A stretch of DNA of 64,000 bases from Mesostigma viride (lineage: Eukaryota > Streptophyta > Mesostigmatophyceae > Mesostigmatales > Mesostigmataceae), in the NCBI GenBank assembly GCA_009746045.1, contig RPFO01000080.1, positions 10,602,242 through 10,666,241 of the forward strand, read 5' to 3'. Shown piece by piece: positions 1-51,587 of the stretch. The translations under genes were made by a program, and so were the position numbers. A model generated the notes under the pieces. That model was not told where the DNA came from and made no database searches. It worked only from the letters and a program-made list of their open reading frames with translations. The first letter of the stretch is position 1; each line of letters opens with the position of its first letter.

Positions 1-620
1 CCTCGTGGACATAGTAAGTGCATGCCATGGGCCCGCATATCGACCCGCTAGCCGCAACCCGAATTCCCACAGAGTGACGCTACCAGTGCATGCCCGAAAT
101 CGAACCTCAAGACCCACCAAGGCTTTAAGAAGCTCAAGCAGGTCTGCCTTCATTCTCGCCACGCACATTACCGGACGCAACATGGAAGTGCGTGTTCACG
201 AGCCAGTCTCATGGCCCCCAGGGACTAGCACATAAAGATGCACACACGCAAAGCTATAGAGCATCCTCATAATGTTTGCCGTGCGTGCCTCGGCGGTCGG
301 CGCTGCATGGCCCGAGGAAGCATGAATTGGAGATGCGCTGTGCCAGGAAACAACACAGCTGCTGTGAGCTGTGCACACGGCTGCGACCCTCCAATGATAG
401 TAGCCCTAGCCATATATTTGCCTTTTTGAATTCGAGCCACGAGCCACGAGGTAGCCATGGCTGACGGCGGAGCTCATAACTTTCACGTTTGAGCACGGAA
501 TTTAGCCGTGAATATCACTATCGCTTCGTCTTTCTAAGACGCACATGCTGATATAATTTTCCGAATCTAAAACGCAATATATGACGAGCAAACGTCCTTT
601 GACGCAACGCAGTTTGGCGG
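1..620. other. Unassigned leading sequence
   Basis: No coding region, RNA gene or repeat that I can recognise. Short open frames exist on both strands but none has protein-family features or splice-flanked exon structure. Confidence 0.4.
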
Positions 621-1934
621 ATGGCGCTCGCCCATGAAAATGCGGCAGCTGAGGCTGCAGCTTCGCCATCAGGTCCGGCAGGCAGCGATGACACTAGTCG
701 TGCACTGGTGGTCGCCCAGCAACCTCCCGGGCTCCATGCCTCGCCATCGGCATCGCCTGACCCTAAACGCACCCGCCCAGCCGACAACACAGGAGGGTTT
801 TCACGCCCCAAAGAACCACGCTTTCGGCCCCAACCTTTCCAGGTGGATGATCACGACTGGACCAACATCTCTCCGACCGCTGCTATGGACTGCATCTTCT
901 ACGGGGACTACGCCTCGCTTTACGACCTGTGCCTCCATCTCCACGACCAAGGTCGCCTCCTCTTCAGCACCGGCAGCCGCTGGCAAGCCCATGGCAATGC
1001 CCTGCTTGGCTGCCCCCGCCCCCAGCTCCAGCACGCCATCCTCAACTCCCTTCTCCAGCGCTCTGACGGCGAGATCTGGGCTCCATCCATCTCCGCCTCC
1101 ACCCTTCGTTCCATCCTCACCGAAGCCTTTCAGCAGCACGTGACCCCCCTTGCTGCTGACGTCGCAGCAATGGGTGGCCCGCTGGCTGCTGACTGACTTC
1201 CTCACCTCACCGCCACCTCCACAGCCATTTCCGCCTCCACTGCCGACATCAAAGCCCAGCTCCTCGACCTCGACCAACGCCTTCAAGCCACCGCCAACGC
1301 CCTTGAGAGCTTGCATGACACCGCGCCGGCCTCACCGCCCAGGCGGTGAAGGACATCGCCGCCCAGCCGGCTCCTGCTGGCCCGGCCGGCGATGCTCCCT
1401 CCACCTGGGCGGACTTGCTTAAGCAGCACACCACCTCCAACACCTCCACCATCTCGGCACAACTCAATCAACAAGCCCTCGACCTTCGCGAGGAAGCCGA
1501 CATCGCCCGGCGCAGCCACAATGTCATCGTCAAGCACTTCGACCAGCAGGCAGGTGAGACCTCCACGAGCCTTCTTGAGGCATTAAAGCGCGCCATTCTT
1601 GCCCCCATGTTACTCACTGGTGAGCTGCCGGACATGTCGGCTGTTCGCCTCCCCCGCGCGCGGGGGAAGGCTGGCCCGGCACCCGGCCGTGCTCCTCACC
1701 TTTAAGTACATGGCGGACAAGCTGGCGTTCCTTAAATGCCGCAAGAAGCTCTCGGAGACTCGCTTCACACTGGACAACGACTTGACCCTGGCCCAGCAAC
1801 AGCGGCGACGCGAGCTATGGCCGACCTACCTTCAGCTCCGGCAGAGCACAAGGGGGAAGCCGGTATACTGGAGGGGGGCGGTCATCCACGTTGCCCACAA
1901 GCCCTGGCAGCCCCCTCCTGCCACCTCAGACTAG
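621..1934 (+). pseudogene. Decayed LINE-like ORF1 (RNA-binding protein of an L1-type retroelement)
   Basis: The frame opens at 621 with an Ala/Pro/Ser-rich N-terminus. It meets an in-frame TGA at 1194-1196, continues in the same frame as a predicted coiled coil (about 1206-1330, heptad-like 'KAQLLDLDQRLQATANALE'), shifts frame near 1330-1346 (through 'MKDIAAQ'), and shifts back near 1650-1700. The last part carries 'LAFLKCRKKLSETRF', 'LTLAQQQRRRELWP' and 'GKPVYWRGAVIHV', ending at TAG 1932-1934. A coiled coil followed by a basic C-terminal domain of this type is the known layout of L1-like ORF1 proteins. One stop and two frameshifts make it a relic. The family call rests on remembered motif style, not a search. 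Confidence 0.6.
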
Positions 1935-2660
1935 GAATATATATACCAGTAGTTTGCTTTGGTTTGAGTGATTTCACTCTGCTGTAAGTAATTATATTTT
2001 TAATATATACCAGTAGTGTAGATTAGTAAGGCTTAGCCTAGCATGTGGCCCACGCGCATGTGCGCCCATAATGGCCCCCATTAATTAATTTATTAATTAG
2101 ACTCGTGCTCCCGTTGGGGAGTCACGGAGCATTAACCCCGATGGATGGATGGATGGGTGCAAACATTCCTACCGGTCTAATCTATCTACATTGGCTACAT
2201 ACTACATCTATCTAACAGCATTCTAACTACAACATCTATCTAGGCAGCCGCACGCTGCCCGAGGGGGAGCTATCTGGCGTGCCTCCCGCGGGATTGCACA
2301 CGGCATGGCCCCCATGGATGATGCCTTCAACATTTAGCCATGCTTTGTCTATAATGGGACCTCCATGGATGTTGCATTAAGAATTTAGCCATGCTATGCC
2401 ATGCAGAGAGATGCTCTCTGTCGAGAAGCCATGCCCTAGCTCTTGTATAGCCATGATGATCTTCCCCCACATGACATATGTACTCCCCCTTAGCTGGGCA
2501 TAGTGTGATCGAAGATCATGAGGGTGCCGGTGCCCTTGAGGCACCTAGAGCAAGTGCTGCTTACATTCCACTCTTGCAGGAAGTAGCATAGAATGTAGCC
2601 ATATGCCCCTTCTCAGGGATATGTGCTACATTGACTCCCAACGGAGTGATGTTGATAATT
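1935..2660 (+). mobile_element. 3' tail of the LINE-like element (dispersed repeat copy 1)
   Basis: AT-rich sequence after the ORF1 relic. The segment 2588-2646 (ATATGCCCCTTCT...GATATGTGCTACATTGACTCCCAACGGAG) recurs in inverted orientation at 43568-43640 and, shorter, at 27966-28002. It ends in a TTAATTAATTA-rich run near 2653-2668. The interval also contains several 'TTTAGCCATGC' repeats (2332-2400) and a GGAT tetranucleotide run near 2141. Confidence 0.5.
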
Positions 2661-3454
2661 AATTAATATAATTGCCTCGCTAAACGAGAAGTTGAAGCTA
2701 GCCCGGAATGGAATCAGCGATTCCCTTCGACGGCAAGGTCCCAAGGAGTCAGTGAATTTGGATCCCGAAAGTCCAGGCCACATGCCCGTGCTAGCCGCTC
2801 GTTTCCTGCCGCCCTGCTTCTCGAGAGTATCAACATATATACTACAATACTTAAAACGCAGCCTCAACACAAATCTAGCTAACACTCTTTCGAACGGCTT
2901 TCGGCTCCAGCCACTCAGTGGCGCGACTTACAGTCCGCTTGACGAATGAGCTGCGCGTAATTTCATTGCGACCAATCACGAAAAGGTCAAACCACGGCGT
3001 CCATATTAATTATGAGGGTTTTTGTGTGTTACATCCAGATGAGCCATTTGGCAGAGGTCCGTATGCCCAGATTAATATTGCTCCTACTAGAAAACTCTGC
3101 GGTGTCCTGTGTTCGCGATCTCCAGATATAACCGTCGCAAACTTTTGGGCTGTTGGACCAAACTTTCCATTAACGAAATCCCGTTACAAACGCGCAGGAA
3201 GCTCACACGTGGATTTTCCTCTGCTCCACCGCCTGTAAGCGATTTTTCCCTGCTGTCTGCGGGGTGGCGAGGTCACTCATCCCCGCGCGCATCGCGCTCC
3301 CGTGCAGGGGTAGCAGTCAATCTGGAGCTTGAACTCCGCAAGTAGTTCGCGAGCTCCGTCCACTGCGTGGTTGCGCAATTTGTCCCTTTGTAGCAATGTA
3401 CATATTGTGCAACTTCGGCGGCGGGTTGGTTGCGTAAACTTCAGGCGCCAAGGC

Positions 3455-3530
3455 ACACTTCATCATAAGTCTCATCGTGAGGTTCCGGGTTCGAGTCATC
3501 CTAGGTCTTGCATTTTTTTCGTTTTTTTTT
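3455..3530 (+). other. Possible tRNA-derived SINE fragment
   Basis: 'GAGGTTCCGGGTTCGAGTC' at about 3478-3497 resembles a tRNA T-arm / pol III B box. A T-rich run (about 3510-3530) follows directly, as in SINEs with T-rich tails. The T stem does not pair well and I cannot place a clear A box or acceptor stem, so this is not called as a tRNA gene. Confidence 0.22.
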
Positions 3531-3941
3531 CCTTCACCCTTTTGCCAACCTCCATGAATTATGTGGTCGAAACCCTAAAGCTAGCGCGCGCTCCTTGGCG
3601 AGGCTAGCGCCACCTGGCCCTCGGCGGCGGTACATGGTGTCACGCAATCCCTAGCCGGGGCTCCCTGGCCGGGGACAGGCCACAAAAAGTACGAGCTCCA
3701 ATATCGCGGGCTTCAAAACTTGTGTAGCGTCTATGGAAATGCTCGGGTGCACCGAGATGGCAAAGTGCACAGCGAGTGACTATAGCTAAGCAAAACATTC
3801 GGCGTTGCAGACTATGGTGGGAGCGATTCGTAGGGTACACAACGGTTTCGACGGACAACCAGCACTGGTGAGCCGCGATGAGAAATTGGATGAGGCCGTA
3901 CATCATATAATGTGGTGGATGGTGACTAGCTTGGTTGAAAG

Positions 3942-4210
3942 GGTGACACGCCACCACATGGCAGGGATCACGGTCACAGGATAAACTCCTTACAGCTTGT
4001 CTAGTGACCACGTTGCAATGGCCACTATGACAGGATAAACTTCCTGTGGCTCATATAGTGACCACGTCATAGTAGTCACTGTGACAGGATGAACTGTTGG
4101 CTCGTATAGTGATCATATGGCAGGGTCACTATGACATGATGAACTTCTGGTGGCCCGGAGAGTGACCACATCGCCATGGTCACTATGACAAGATAAACTT
4201 CTGGTGGCTC
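3942..4210 (+). repeat. Degenerate tandem repeat, about 50-60 bp, 4-5 copies
   Basis: Repeating pattern of 'AGTGACCACxT...GTCACTATGACAGGATxAACTTCTGGTGGCTC', with copies starting near 3942, 3999, 4055, 4106 and 4158 that differ by substitutions and small indels. Confidence 0.65.
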
Positions 4211-4640
4211 AGGATGGGCTCACGGCAGATCGGGCAGGACGACAGCTGGCGGTCGATTGAGAAAGGGGGTGGTGGTGGGTGTGACCGAGGCACACGGCAT
4301 GGGATGGATACAAGCCCAAGGTCGTGGAATCATGGTGGTGAGTGATTCAGCAATAGGAAAATGGCAGTTATCTGTAAGCATGTCAAATGATTCCCTGGAG
4401 ATCTTGGCTTGTGTTCTGAATTAGAATGCAATCTCGATTACATATGCGATGCAAAAGGTACCCAGGTACAACCTCTTAGGCGTTTCGAGCATCAAATCAT
4501 CCCCAACACCCGATGCTTCTAACTCTAATCATACAGTTGGCAGTGGCCCGCCCTCTGAGCATGCTGTGCGCAGAGATAAGCTGGGCTCTGTGTACGAGCT
4601 GAAAGAAAGCTGAGCATGCGGTGGCCGCCCTTGCAGAGAT

Positions 4641-4850
4641 ACCCGCGAAAGCATGCCACATTGCTGCACAGAAACAATCCTCCCGCGAAAGCATGCCACA
4701 TTGCTGCACTGAAATCATCCTCCCGCCAAAGCATGCCACATTGCTGCACAGAAATTATCCTCCCGCGAAAGCATGCCACATTGCTGCACAAAAATAATCC
4801 TCCACGAAAGTATGCCACATTGCTGCACGGAGATTATCCTCCCGCGCATG
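4641..4850 (+). repeat. 40-bp minisatellite, 5 copies
   Basis: The unit begins GCGAAAGCATGCCACATTGC and continues TGCACAGAAATNATCCTCCC. Copies start at 4645, 4685, 4725, 4765 and about 4804, an exact 40-bp period apart from the last. Copies are 85-95% alike by eye. Confidence 0.9.
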
Positions 4851-5091
4851 TTGAGCTTGCTAATCACGACACCAGGTCCACAACAACAACTAAGCTATTC
4901 AAGCACCTAACATAATCTCACAAGCACCCAATGAGCTGAGCAACTCATATCTGACCGTAGTACATCACACCCAGTTGTATCTCCCTGACTGAGACTTCTT
5001 AAGAAGTCAAGTTCATTAATGCTAAGACCACACCAGGAACGCAACGATTATATACATAGTAATACATCTTTATAATAATAATTGTTATTAT

Positions 5092-5152
5092 CATCATCAT
5101 CATCATTATTATTATTATTATTATTATTATCATCATCATCATCATCATCACT
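5092..5152 (+). repeat. Compound (CAT)n(ATT)n(CAT)n microsatellite
   Basis: Uninterrupted ATC/ATT trinucleotide runs, symmetric around a central (ATT) block. Confidence 0.9.
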
Positions 5153-5370
5153 ATCTTAGTCATCATTACACTAGGCAAAAGGCACCCACCTGCCTCGTGC
5201 CAAAAGATTGTTCAAACTGCCATTCAACACACTAAGTAAGAAAAACAATAGAAAACTAAGAAGTAAGAAAACGAATAAAGACAATTAGGAACCGGCTTCA
5301 CGATCAGCATAGCATGGTAAGAACGTACTATTGCCCCTAGTCCCTGTCCCACTTCGGTCGGCCTAAGCCC

Positions 5371-5439
5371 TTAACTAGCAGTAGCTTGCCTCAGCTTGTC
5401 CACACACTCCCGGCACAGGCTCGCGTGGCCACAACTGCT
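5371..5439 (-). pseudogene. Partial copy of the RING exon
   Basis: On the minus strand this reads S-S-C-G-H-A-S-L-C-R-E-C-V-D-K-L-R-Q-A then a stop (TAA at 5371-5373). It repeats 'C-H-A-C-L-C-R-E-C-V-D-K' of the exon at 5509-5613. The core TGTGCCGGGAGTGTGTGGAC is identical in both. An AG precedes it at 5435-5436. In the phase supplied by the preceding exon it would read out of frame, so it is either an alternative 3' exon or, more likely, one of the exon-edge copies common in this window. Confidence 0.55.
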
Positions 5440-7743
5440 CTTACCCGCCTCCCCAGCACATGATTAAGTCATAGAGCAGCATGTGACTACGCAACCGGCG
5501 CAGCTCACCTTGTCCACACACTCCCGGCACAGGCACGCATGGCAGCACGGGAAGAGGACCACCTGCATCTCCTTGTCCAGGCACACGGAGCAACTCCAGG
5601 CCGACTTGCGCTCCTGGGGGGGGGGGGCGAATTCATTAAAATTTAAAATTTCGAAAATGTTAAAATATAAACACAGTTTTGGAGGAGGTGGTGCAGGTAT
5701 GTGTGTGTGTGTGTGTGTGGTGGTGGGGGGAAAGAGAGACAAAGAAAATTTCAGACAAAACCTCAAAACCATGTTTCCAAAAATGTCTTGGACGATGTTC
5801 CAGGAACTCACAATAATAATCGCTATTCATCTCCCAGTGACCTAGACCCAACATGGATACAGCAATAAGGAAGCAGTAGGCTTGGGTCAAATAGATGAAG
5901 ATGATCTAATTAGTTAGGAGAAACATTTCGGACAAAATGCTTGTGGGGCCGCGGGTGAGATCACGCCCCTCCAACATTTACGTGGGCACGCGGGCTGGGC
6001 AACGAAGCGGGTGCCCCACGGGAAAATTAGACCTTGCTGCTGTCTGCAACAGGATCACGGAGCCGCCGCCACAGATGCCCTGGGATGGGTACCGGGGTCA
6101 CCAGCCACGTTGGCGCGGATGAAAGTGTCATCTTTGTTGGTGCGGATGCCAGTGTGTCTTTTTGTTGGAGTGTGTGCAACAAGCGCCATTTTGTGCAGCC
6201 GTGAGGAGGGCCCAACGCATAAGGACAAGCAACAACAAGACATGACCCTTTGACCCCTAACGAATGCTACTATAAGAACCTAGTAAATGGGGGCCCCGCC
6301 CGCCTGCCGCCCACCTGCCCACCCGCCCGCCTGCCCGCCTGCCCGCCCGCCCGCCCGCCCGCCGCCCGCCCGCCGCCGCCGCCCGCCGCCCGCCCGCCCG
6401 CCCGCCCGCCCGCCCGCCGCCGCCCGCCCGCCCGCCCGCCGCCCGCCGCCCGCCCGCCCGCCCGCCGCCCGCCCGCCCGCCGCCCGCCCGCCCGCCGCCC
6501 GCCCGCCCGCCCGCCCCCCGCCCCCCGCCCCCCCCCCCCCCCCCCCCCCTCCCCCGCCCCCCCCACCCCCCACCCCCCCCACCCACCTTGGCGCGTATGC
6601 AAGTGATCAGCGCCATGTGCAGCAAAGACGACAGCTCATCCAGCTCCTCCACGCTCATGTGGTTTCCGCTGCGCGATATGAAGCCGGCTAGCAGCTCGTG
6701 GAGGCGCGGCTCCGCTTTCTAAAAATAGAAGCGCAGATGACCGTCCACCGAAGGATGAAAACAGCAGATGACCGAAACATCATGTTACTGAAAAACCAAA
6801 CAACAGCAAGGGCAAGTCAATCTCACTAGTAATCCACGAATAAACAAACCGACCAGCAAGTACCAACAAGAAAAAGATGAAGGGTGATTGCAAGGAAGCA
6901 GGTCTCCTCATTCGGATAAGATGATGGATGAAATCCCTGAAATACCCTGATGTACCCTGAAATACCCTGAAAATGAAGGGGCAAATAAACAGGACCCAAG
7001 CCAACTGCCCCTAAATTGAACTGGAGCGTGGTCAAGCTACAACTGCAGAGGGTCTACAATTGCGGTCTCATAGAAAGATGACACTGCTCACAGTTGGGAA
7101 AGTTTTGAAACCTTTTGATCGCAAGCCCTGCGATTCCAAGCCCTAGAAAAGTTTGAAACCTTTTGATCGCAAGCCCTGCGATTCCAAGTCCTAGAAAAGT
7201 TTGAAACCTTTTGATCGCAAGCCCTGCGATTCCAAGTCCTAGAAAAGTATGAAACCTTTTGATCGCAAGCCCTGCGATTCCAAGTCCTAGAAAAGTTTGA
7301 AACCTTTTGATCGCAAGCCCTGCGATTCCAAGTCCTAAGAAGACACATGTCGCGCAGCTTTTCCCGTTGCCATGGAGCAAAAAGGGGGGTACGGGACGAT
7401 GATGAGCAAGGATGGTCGATGACATCACATGGGCCCGATAAGATGATCTATATAGATCCACGCGTAATTCATAGGAAAAACAAGGTAACGAGGAATGAAT
7501 ATCCAAGTCTGCAACTGGGTGACTCGGACTAGCCAAGTCTTGCACTAATTCTACATGTGACGAGTAAACATCGAGAATAAATCGGCATTGGCGGCAGTAA
7601 AAATAACTAGAGTGGCCCCGGCAGCGTTGGTACCTGATTGGGTGGCGTTCATAAGCACCGTGCATGGAACGTGGCGCGCAGATACCCACCTTGGCCTCTT
7701 CAGCCGGCGTCGGGCGTCGCCCCCTGGAATTGTTCTGGCCCAT
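5371..7743 (-). CDS. Small RING-finger (C3HC4-type) protein, probable E3 ubiquitin ligase; 3' end unresolved
   Basis: Three phase-0 exons read on the minus strand. Exon 1 is 7743-7690 (starts MGQNNSRGRRPTPAEEAK, donor GTGGGT). Exon 2 is 6718-6587 (44 residues, includes 'MSVEELDELSSLLHMALI', donor GTGGGT). Exon 3 is 5613-5509 (35 residues, acceptor after a poly-C run). Exon 3 holds C-x2-C (CSVC), then P-C-C-H-A-C-L-C-R-E-C, so zinc ligands 1-6 of a RING. The final C-x2-C pair is missing if the GTGAGC donor at 5508 is used. Reading through it gives V-S-C-A-G-C and a stop 14 codons on, which could supply the pair. A decayed copy of the exon 3 end lies just downstream (5371-5439). MGQ at the start fits N-myristoylation, which would place the protein at a membrane (inference). 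A further exon between 2 and 3 or beyond 5371 cannot be excluded. Confidence 0.6.
6296..6590 (+). repeat. GC-rich low-complexity tract (CCCGCC/CCGCC)n then poly-C
   Basis: About 290 bp of CCCGCC and CCGCC units grading into C homopolymer, within the second intron of the minus-strand RING gene (transcribed as G-rich). Open frames through it are compositional artefacts. Confidence 0.95.
7098..7339 (+). repeat. 48-bp minisatellite, 5 copies
   Basis: The unit includes GAAACCTTTTGATCGCAAGC, CCTGCGATTCCAAGTCCTAG and AAAAGTTT. 'GAAACC' recurs at 7107, 7155, 7203, 7251 and 7299, an exact 48-bp period. It lies in the first intron of the RING gene. Because 48 is a multiple of 3 it keeps a minus-strand frame open as a 16-residue repeat, but nothing else suggests it is translated. 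Confidence 0.95.
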
Positions 7744-8897
7744 TACGTGCCGGTGGACCTTGAATAATCTCACCCAGGTTTCGCCTCACCTTTCCACGTG
7801 TCTCTTGGGAATTGCTAGTGGGTTCACACGACGTCGACTCCTAAGAGACGCACGTGCCCAGCAAAATTAGTAGACTACAGGACGTCCAGGCGACAGCCCA
7901 TGGACATGAGAGGACCTAGCAGGAGCCAGGCGTTGAAAGGACTTCCATGAGTTTCAGCACAATTGAGGATTGTACGGCCCCTATGTCGAAGAGGGAACAC
8001 AAGTCAAAGTTCCGGACGGGGTGCGCTACCAGCGAAACCTACGTCCTGACCTTTCAAGCGGACAGGCTGCCAGCGCCAACTTCAAAAAGTTCCGTCGAGC
8101 ACATTCAGCTACAACCCACGTGGAATTGTCGGGCCCGCCAGGTTCTCAACAAGTTAAGCGGCAATCCTGACAAGGCAGTTGATGAAACGAGGCAGGGCAG
8201 GATGCACACGTCCATACCCGAGCCCACTCGTCGTCACTGCGCTTTGCAACCCAATTCGCGTCAGAACGGAACTAGAACCACGGAACTGAGGGGAAATTGG
8301 AAGATCATCATGCTAGTCACTAGATTGTCTTTCCTGGCACTCTCTACCAGCTCAAGTGTTTGTGAATAGCCGGATGCTGCCCGCACTGGCAGCGAGCGAG
8401 ACGGAACCGAGGACCGAGCATATGAGTGCGGGGTGCATTTTCTTCAGCTCAGGAAAATATATATCGACAAATCATGTACCGTACGTGTTTTACTCGTATC
8501 CTTGTTGTACAGCACGTGCCAACATGTCTTGGCGCACTTCCATGGTCAGTTGCTCCCGCGCGAGTGTCTCACCCCGACCGGGAAGCCAGCTCCCGAGTCC
8601 CCACCGGCTGGCGGCTGCGCTGTGTGGTTGACGGCTGTTAGTAGAAAGATGTTTGGTGACATGTGTTAGCACTTATCACGCACAGCGTCACAAACTCACA
8701 CACAAGTGACACAACGTCAATAAAATAATCATGGCGGACAGGTTGGCATTTTATTAGGTAGTGCACGTACTGCACGCCCACGGAGAGGCACCTTGTTCGT
8801 TGCTGCATGAGCGGAGCACTTTCATATACCTTGCTCGTGTGTCCTTATATCCCTATTGCTGAAATTATGTGGCGTATATGATTCCTTAGAAGCAGTG
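7744..8897. promoter_or_regulatory. Divergent interval between the RING gene (-) and PNPase (+)
   Basis: About 1.15 kb separates the two inferred start codons, so both promoters should lie here. I find no motif strong enough to call and no additional exon I can support. Confidence 0.35.
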
Positions 8898-27500
<18,603 letters not shown>

Positions 27501-28990
27501 AGTTCCTCTTGTGTAACGATGATTTTTATCATTCCAACCTTTTATTCATGCAGTTATCCCATCCATGCAGTGCACATACTCATTATCCGTGGATCTCGGA
27601 AATCAAAGGACTGTTAGTTACACGCGCCTGGCATGCCCCATGCATGACTATGACGCGTGTTTGTGTATGTGGTTCGAACTGGCGACATGCAGCACTTGCC
27701 TAGACGTAGCTGGAGACAACCTCTAGCTATATTTTTATGGGCGGATATTCACCGTCTAGGTCATCTAGTCGCTCTACACGTAAGCCAGCCATAATTTCAA
27801 TGCACAAGGCTACACATTTCCATCTCCATTCATACTCATTATCCTGAACGAATCGACAACGTGGAAAATATAAGGGCAGGCTCGAGCTACCATGGTCCGG
27901 ATTCCCCCGATTTCTGGCCTGTTCTGCTTGTCTCCTTGATACATGAACGCCATAAATTATAACATGCCTCCGTTGGGAGATCATGTAGCACATATTCCTT
28001 GATGGATGGTGGAGTGGAGAGAGCCGCGTAATCTAACTAACCTAACGCTAATCTACCTAGTCTGAAAAAATCCTACCTACCCTACTCATCAATTACAACG
28101 CCTCCTCCTCTTGGGGGGAGGTGGCTTGCCCACAGGGCCGGGCGTGTGAACCTTGACAATCTTCTGCCACCGCGTCTTGTTCTGCATGGCAGTCCAAAGA
28201 AGGGAGAGAGAGTGTATGCGGAATTCAAACTGGGCTGGGACCAGTAGGTCGTCCAGCAACATCTGGATGTAGTTCGTGACATGTTTCCCTACCCTTTTGG
28301 GAATGCCCTTGGGGCCAGGCCAGGTCAGAATATGCCGCCCTGGCTGGCCAAGCCGCTGGGGGCCTGCCAGACCAAGGGCGGTGTCGACCTGGCTGATGAA
28401 CGCCATGCGTCCAGGAATAGTACGTTGTCTCACTTTATAGCTCGCTACGCTCCCAATTACTGCATGTACAACTAGTAACTGCAGCAGTTGTGCATGTCTG
28501 CACCACCTGACAAGGAGTTGCTACTTGGTAGAGGGAGCGTTGCACACAAAGATATCAAGGACTGGACATGTGCCTTGTGGCACAAAGTTGCAAGTGAGTT
28601 CAATTCTTTGGGTGAAAATGTAACGTCTGTTAGAACCCATATTCGCTTTAAAATAAGTCTTCGCTTACCGCTTGTTTCCTTCCCACCAAGACAAGGGCAA
28701 AGAGACCCCAGCCCAGGTTTTTGGCAAAGTGACCCCAGCCCGGGGGGTCAACCCCCACGAAGCGTTGCATTATACTTTAGCAAGCCTAGCATGCGGCCAC
28801 TGCTATCAAGGAGACAACCAGCGCAGGCCTCGGCTATTCGTGCAACATGCCACAGCAGACATTTGTCTCCATTGGGCCCTGCCCTGGCCAGGGTTTGGAA
28901 TTCGCCAAAGAAAAACGCGCGGTATCTTAAAATACGCCCTCTTTCCTTATCAAGGAGAAAACCAGCGCCCTCTTTCCTTATGTCCAATCC
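27501..28990. other. Convergent intergenic interval (PNPase / CGL160-like)
   Basis: Holds the presumed 3' UTRs of both genes and a fragment of the dispersed element (27966-28433). A tandemly used motif 'CAAGGAGA(C/A)AACCAGCGC' recurs at about 28808 and 28950. No further gene is supported. Confidence 0.5.
27966..28433 (-). mobile_element. Dispersed element fragment with ORF remnant (copy 2)
   Basis: On the minus strand a 114-codon frame (28433-28089) ends in a Pro-rich and basic C-terminus (G-K-P-P-P-P-K-R-R-R-R). It includes 'KRVGKHVTNYIQMLLDDLL', which I do not recognise. About 87 bp beyond its stop lies a copy of the element tail 'ATATGTGCTACAT..TCTCCCAACGGAG' shared with 2610-2646 and 43568-43600. 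The tail makes it likely that the frame is element-encoded. Confidence 0.45.
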
Positions 28991-38449
<9,459 letters not shown>

Positions 38450-39084
38450 TGCTGGAAATCGTGCCTTCCAGTTCCGAGAAAGGCCCTCAAATTTGACCAA
38501 CGTCGACCTTTATAATTCCCGGAAGTCAGCTATGTCCGCGATACTGCGGATCTCGTGGCGAGTGCCTATTCGTAAATATACAAATATCCTGGCCGAGGTC
38601 TACTTAGCAGTCACATCCATGACTGGCCTCAAGTCTGGGATTCAGTACGCGAAGCCTTAGCACTTTTGCAGGACGTGGAATCGCCGCGCCGCGTGCTTGT
38701 GGCAATTCCCGTCGCGTTGTTGTCGTGACCCCTTCTACAGTATATGCTAGGAACAGTGGAACTGGGAACCCCGTAGTCCATTTAAGACGTGTTAGCTTAC
38801 TTACTACCTAAACTACAGGTTGGTCCTGGACTCCTGGTTGGTTATTGGTGGGCTCAGGCGCTCGGGCCGCTCGGGTGTGAGGACTCGGGACTGTGTCACA
38901 CAGGGGTATTATTTTATTGCTGACAAATCCATCTTATTACCCGCATCCGTATCTCCTATCCGAATGAGATTGACAATTTGCTGGCAAGCCTGTGGCCTGT
39001 GGCTATGGAGGTCAGGACGGGCATGCAACCTATATAAAAAACATGCAAAGTATCTAAGTCTGTAGGAGCCCTGTTTCTCCTGAC
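38450..39084. promoter_or_regulatory. Divergent promoter interval, CGL160-like (-) and HAD-methyltransferase (+)
   Basis: 635 bp between two inferred start codons of oppositely oriented genes. It should hold both transcription starts. No core promoter element stands out to me. The upstream ATG at 38500 of the minus gene would shorten it by 51 bp. Confidence 0.45.

Positions 39085-51587
<12,503 letters not shown>

Larger units (their letters stand above)
2661..5370. other. Gene-poor interval with tandem repeats
   Basis: I see no supported gene. Contents are a possible tRNA-derived fragment near 3455-3530, degenerate 50-60-bp repeats at 3942-4210, a 40-bp minisatellite at 4641-4850 and an ATT/CAT microsatellite at 5092-5152. 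The minus-strand RING gene may extend into this interval, because its last zinc-binding pair was not found (see that entry). Confidence 0.4.

Noticed and set aside
3455-3530. Functional tRNA gene
   Set aside because: Only a T-arm-like segment. Stems do not pair and no acceptor stem is found.
6053-6099. Candidate extra RING-gene exon with AG and GT ends
   Set aside because: It ends with two leftover bases and would put the RING exon out of frame.
6257-6691. Long Gly/Arg/Ala and Pro/Ala open frames on both strands
   Set aside because: Produced by the (CCCGCC)n tract. All frames stay open because the repeat has no stop codons.
7054-7773. 239-residue minus-strand frame with five 16-residue repeats
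   Set aside because: The repeat part is an intronic 48-bp minisatellite, and the true first exon (MGQNNS...) is in the same strand and region with proper splice sites.
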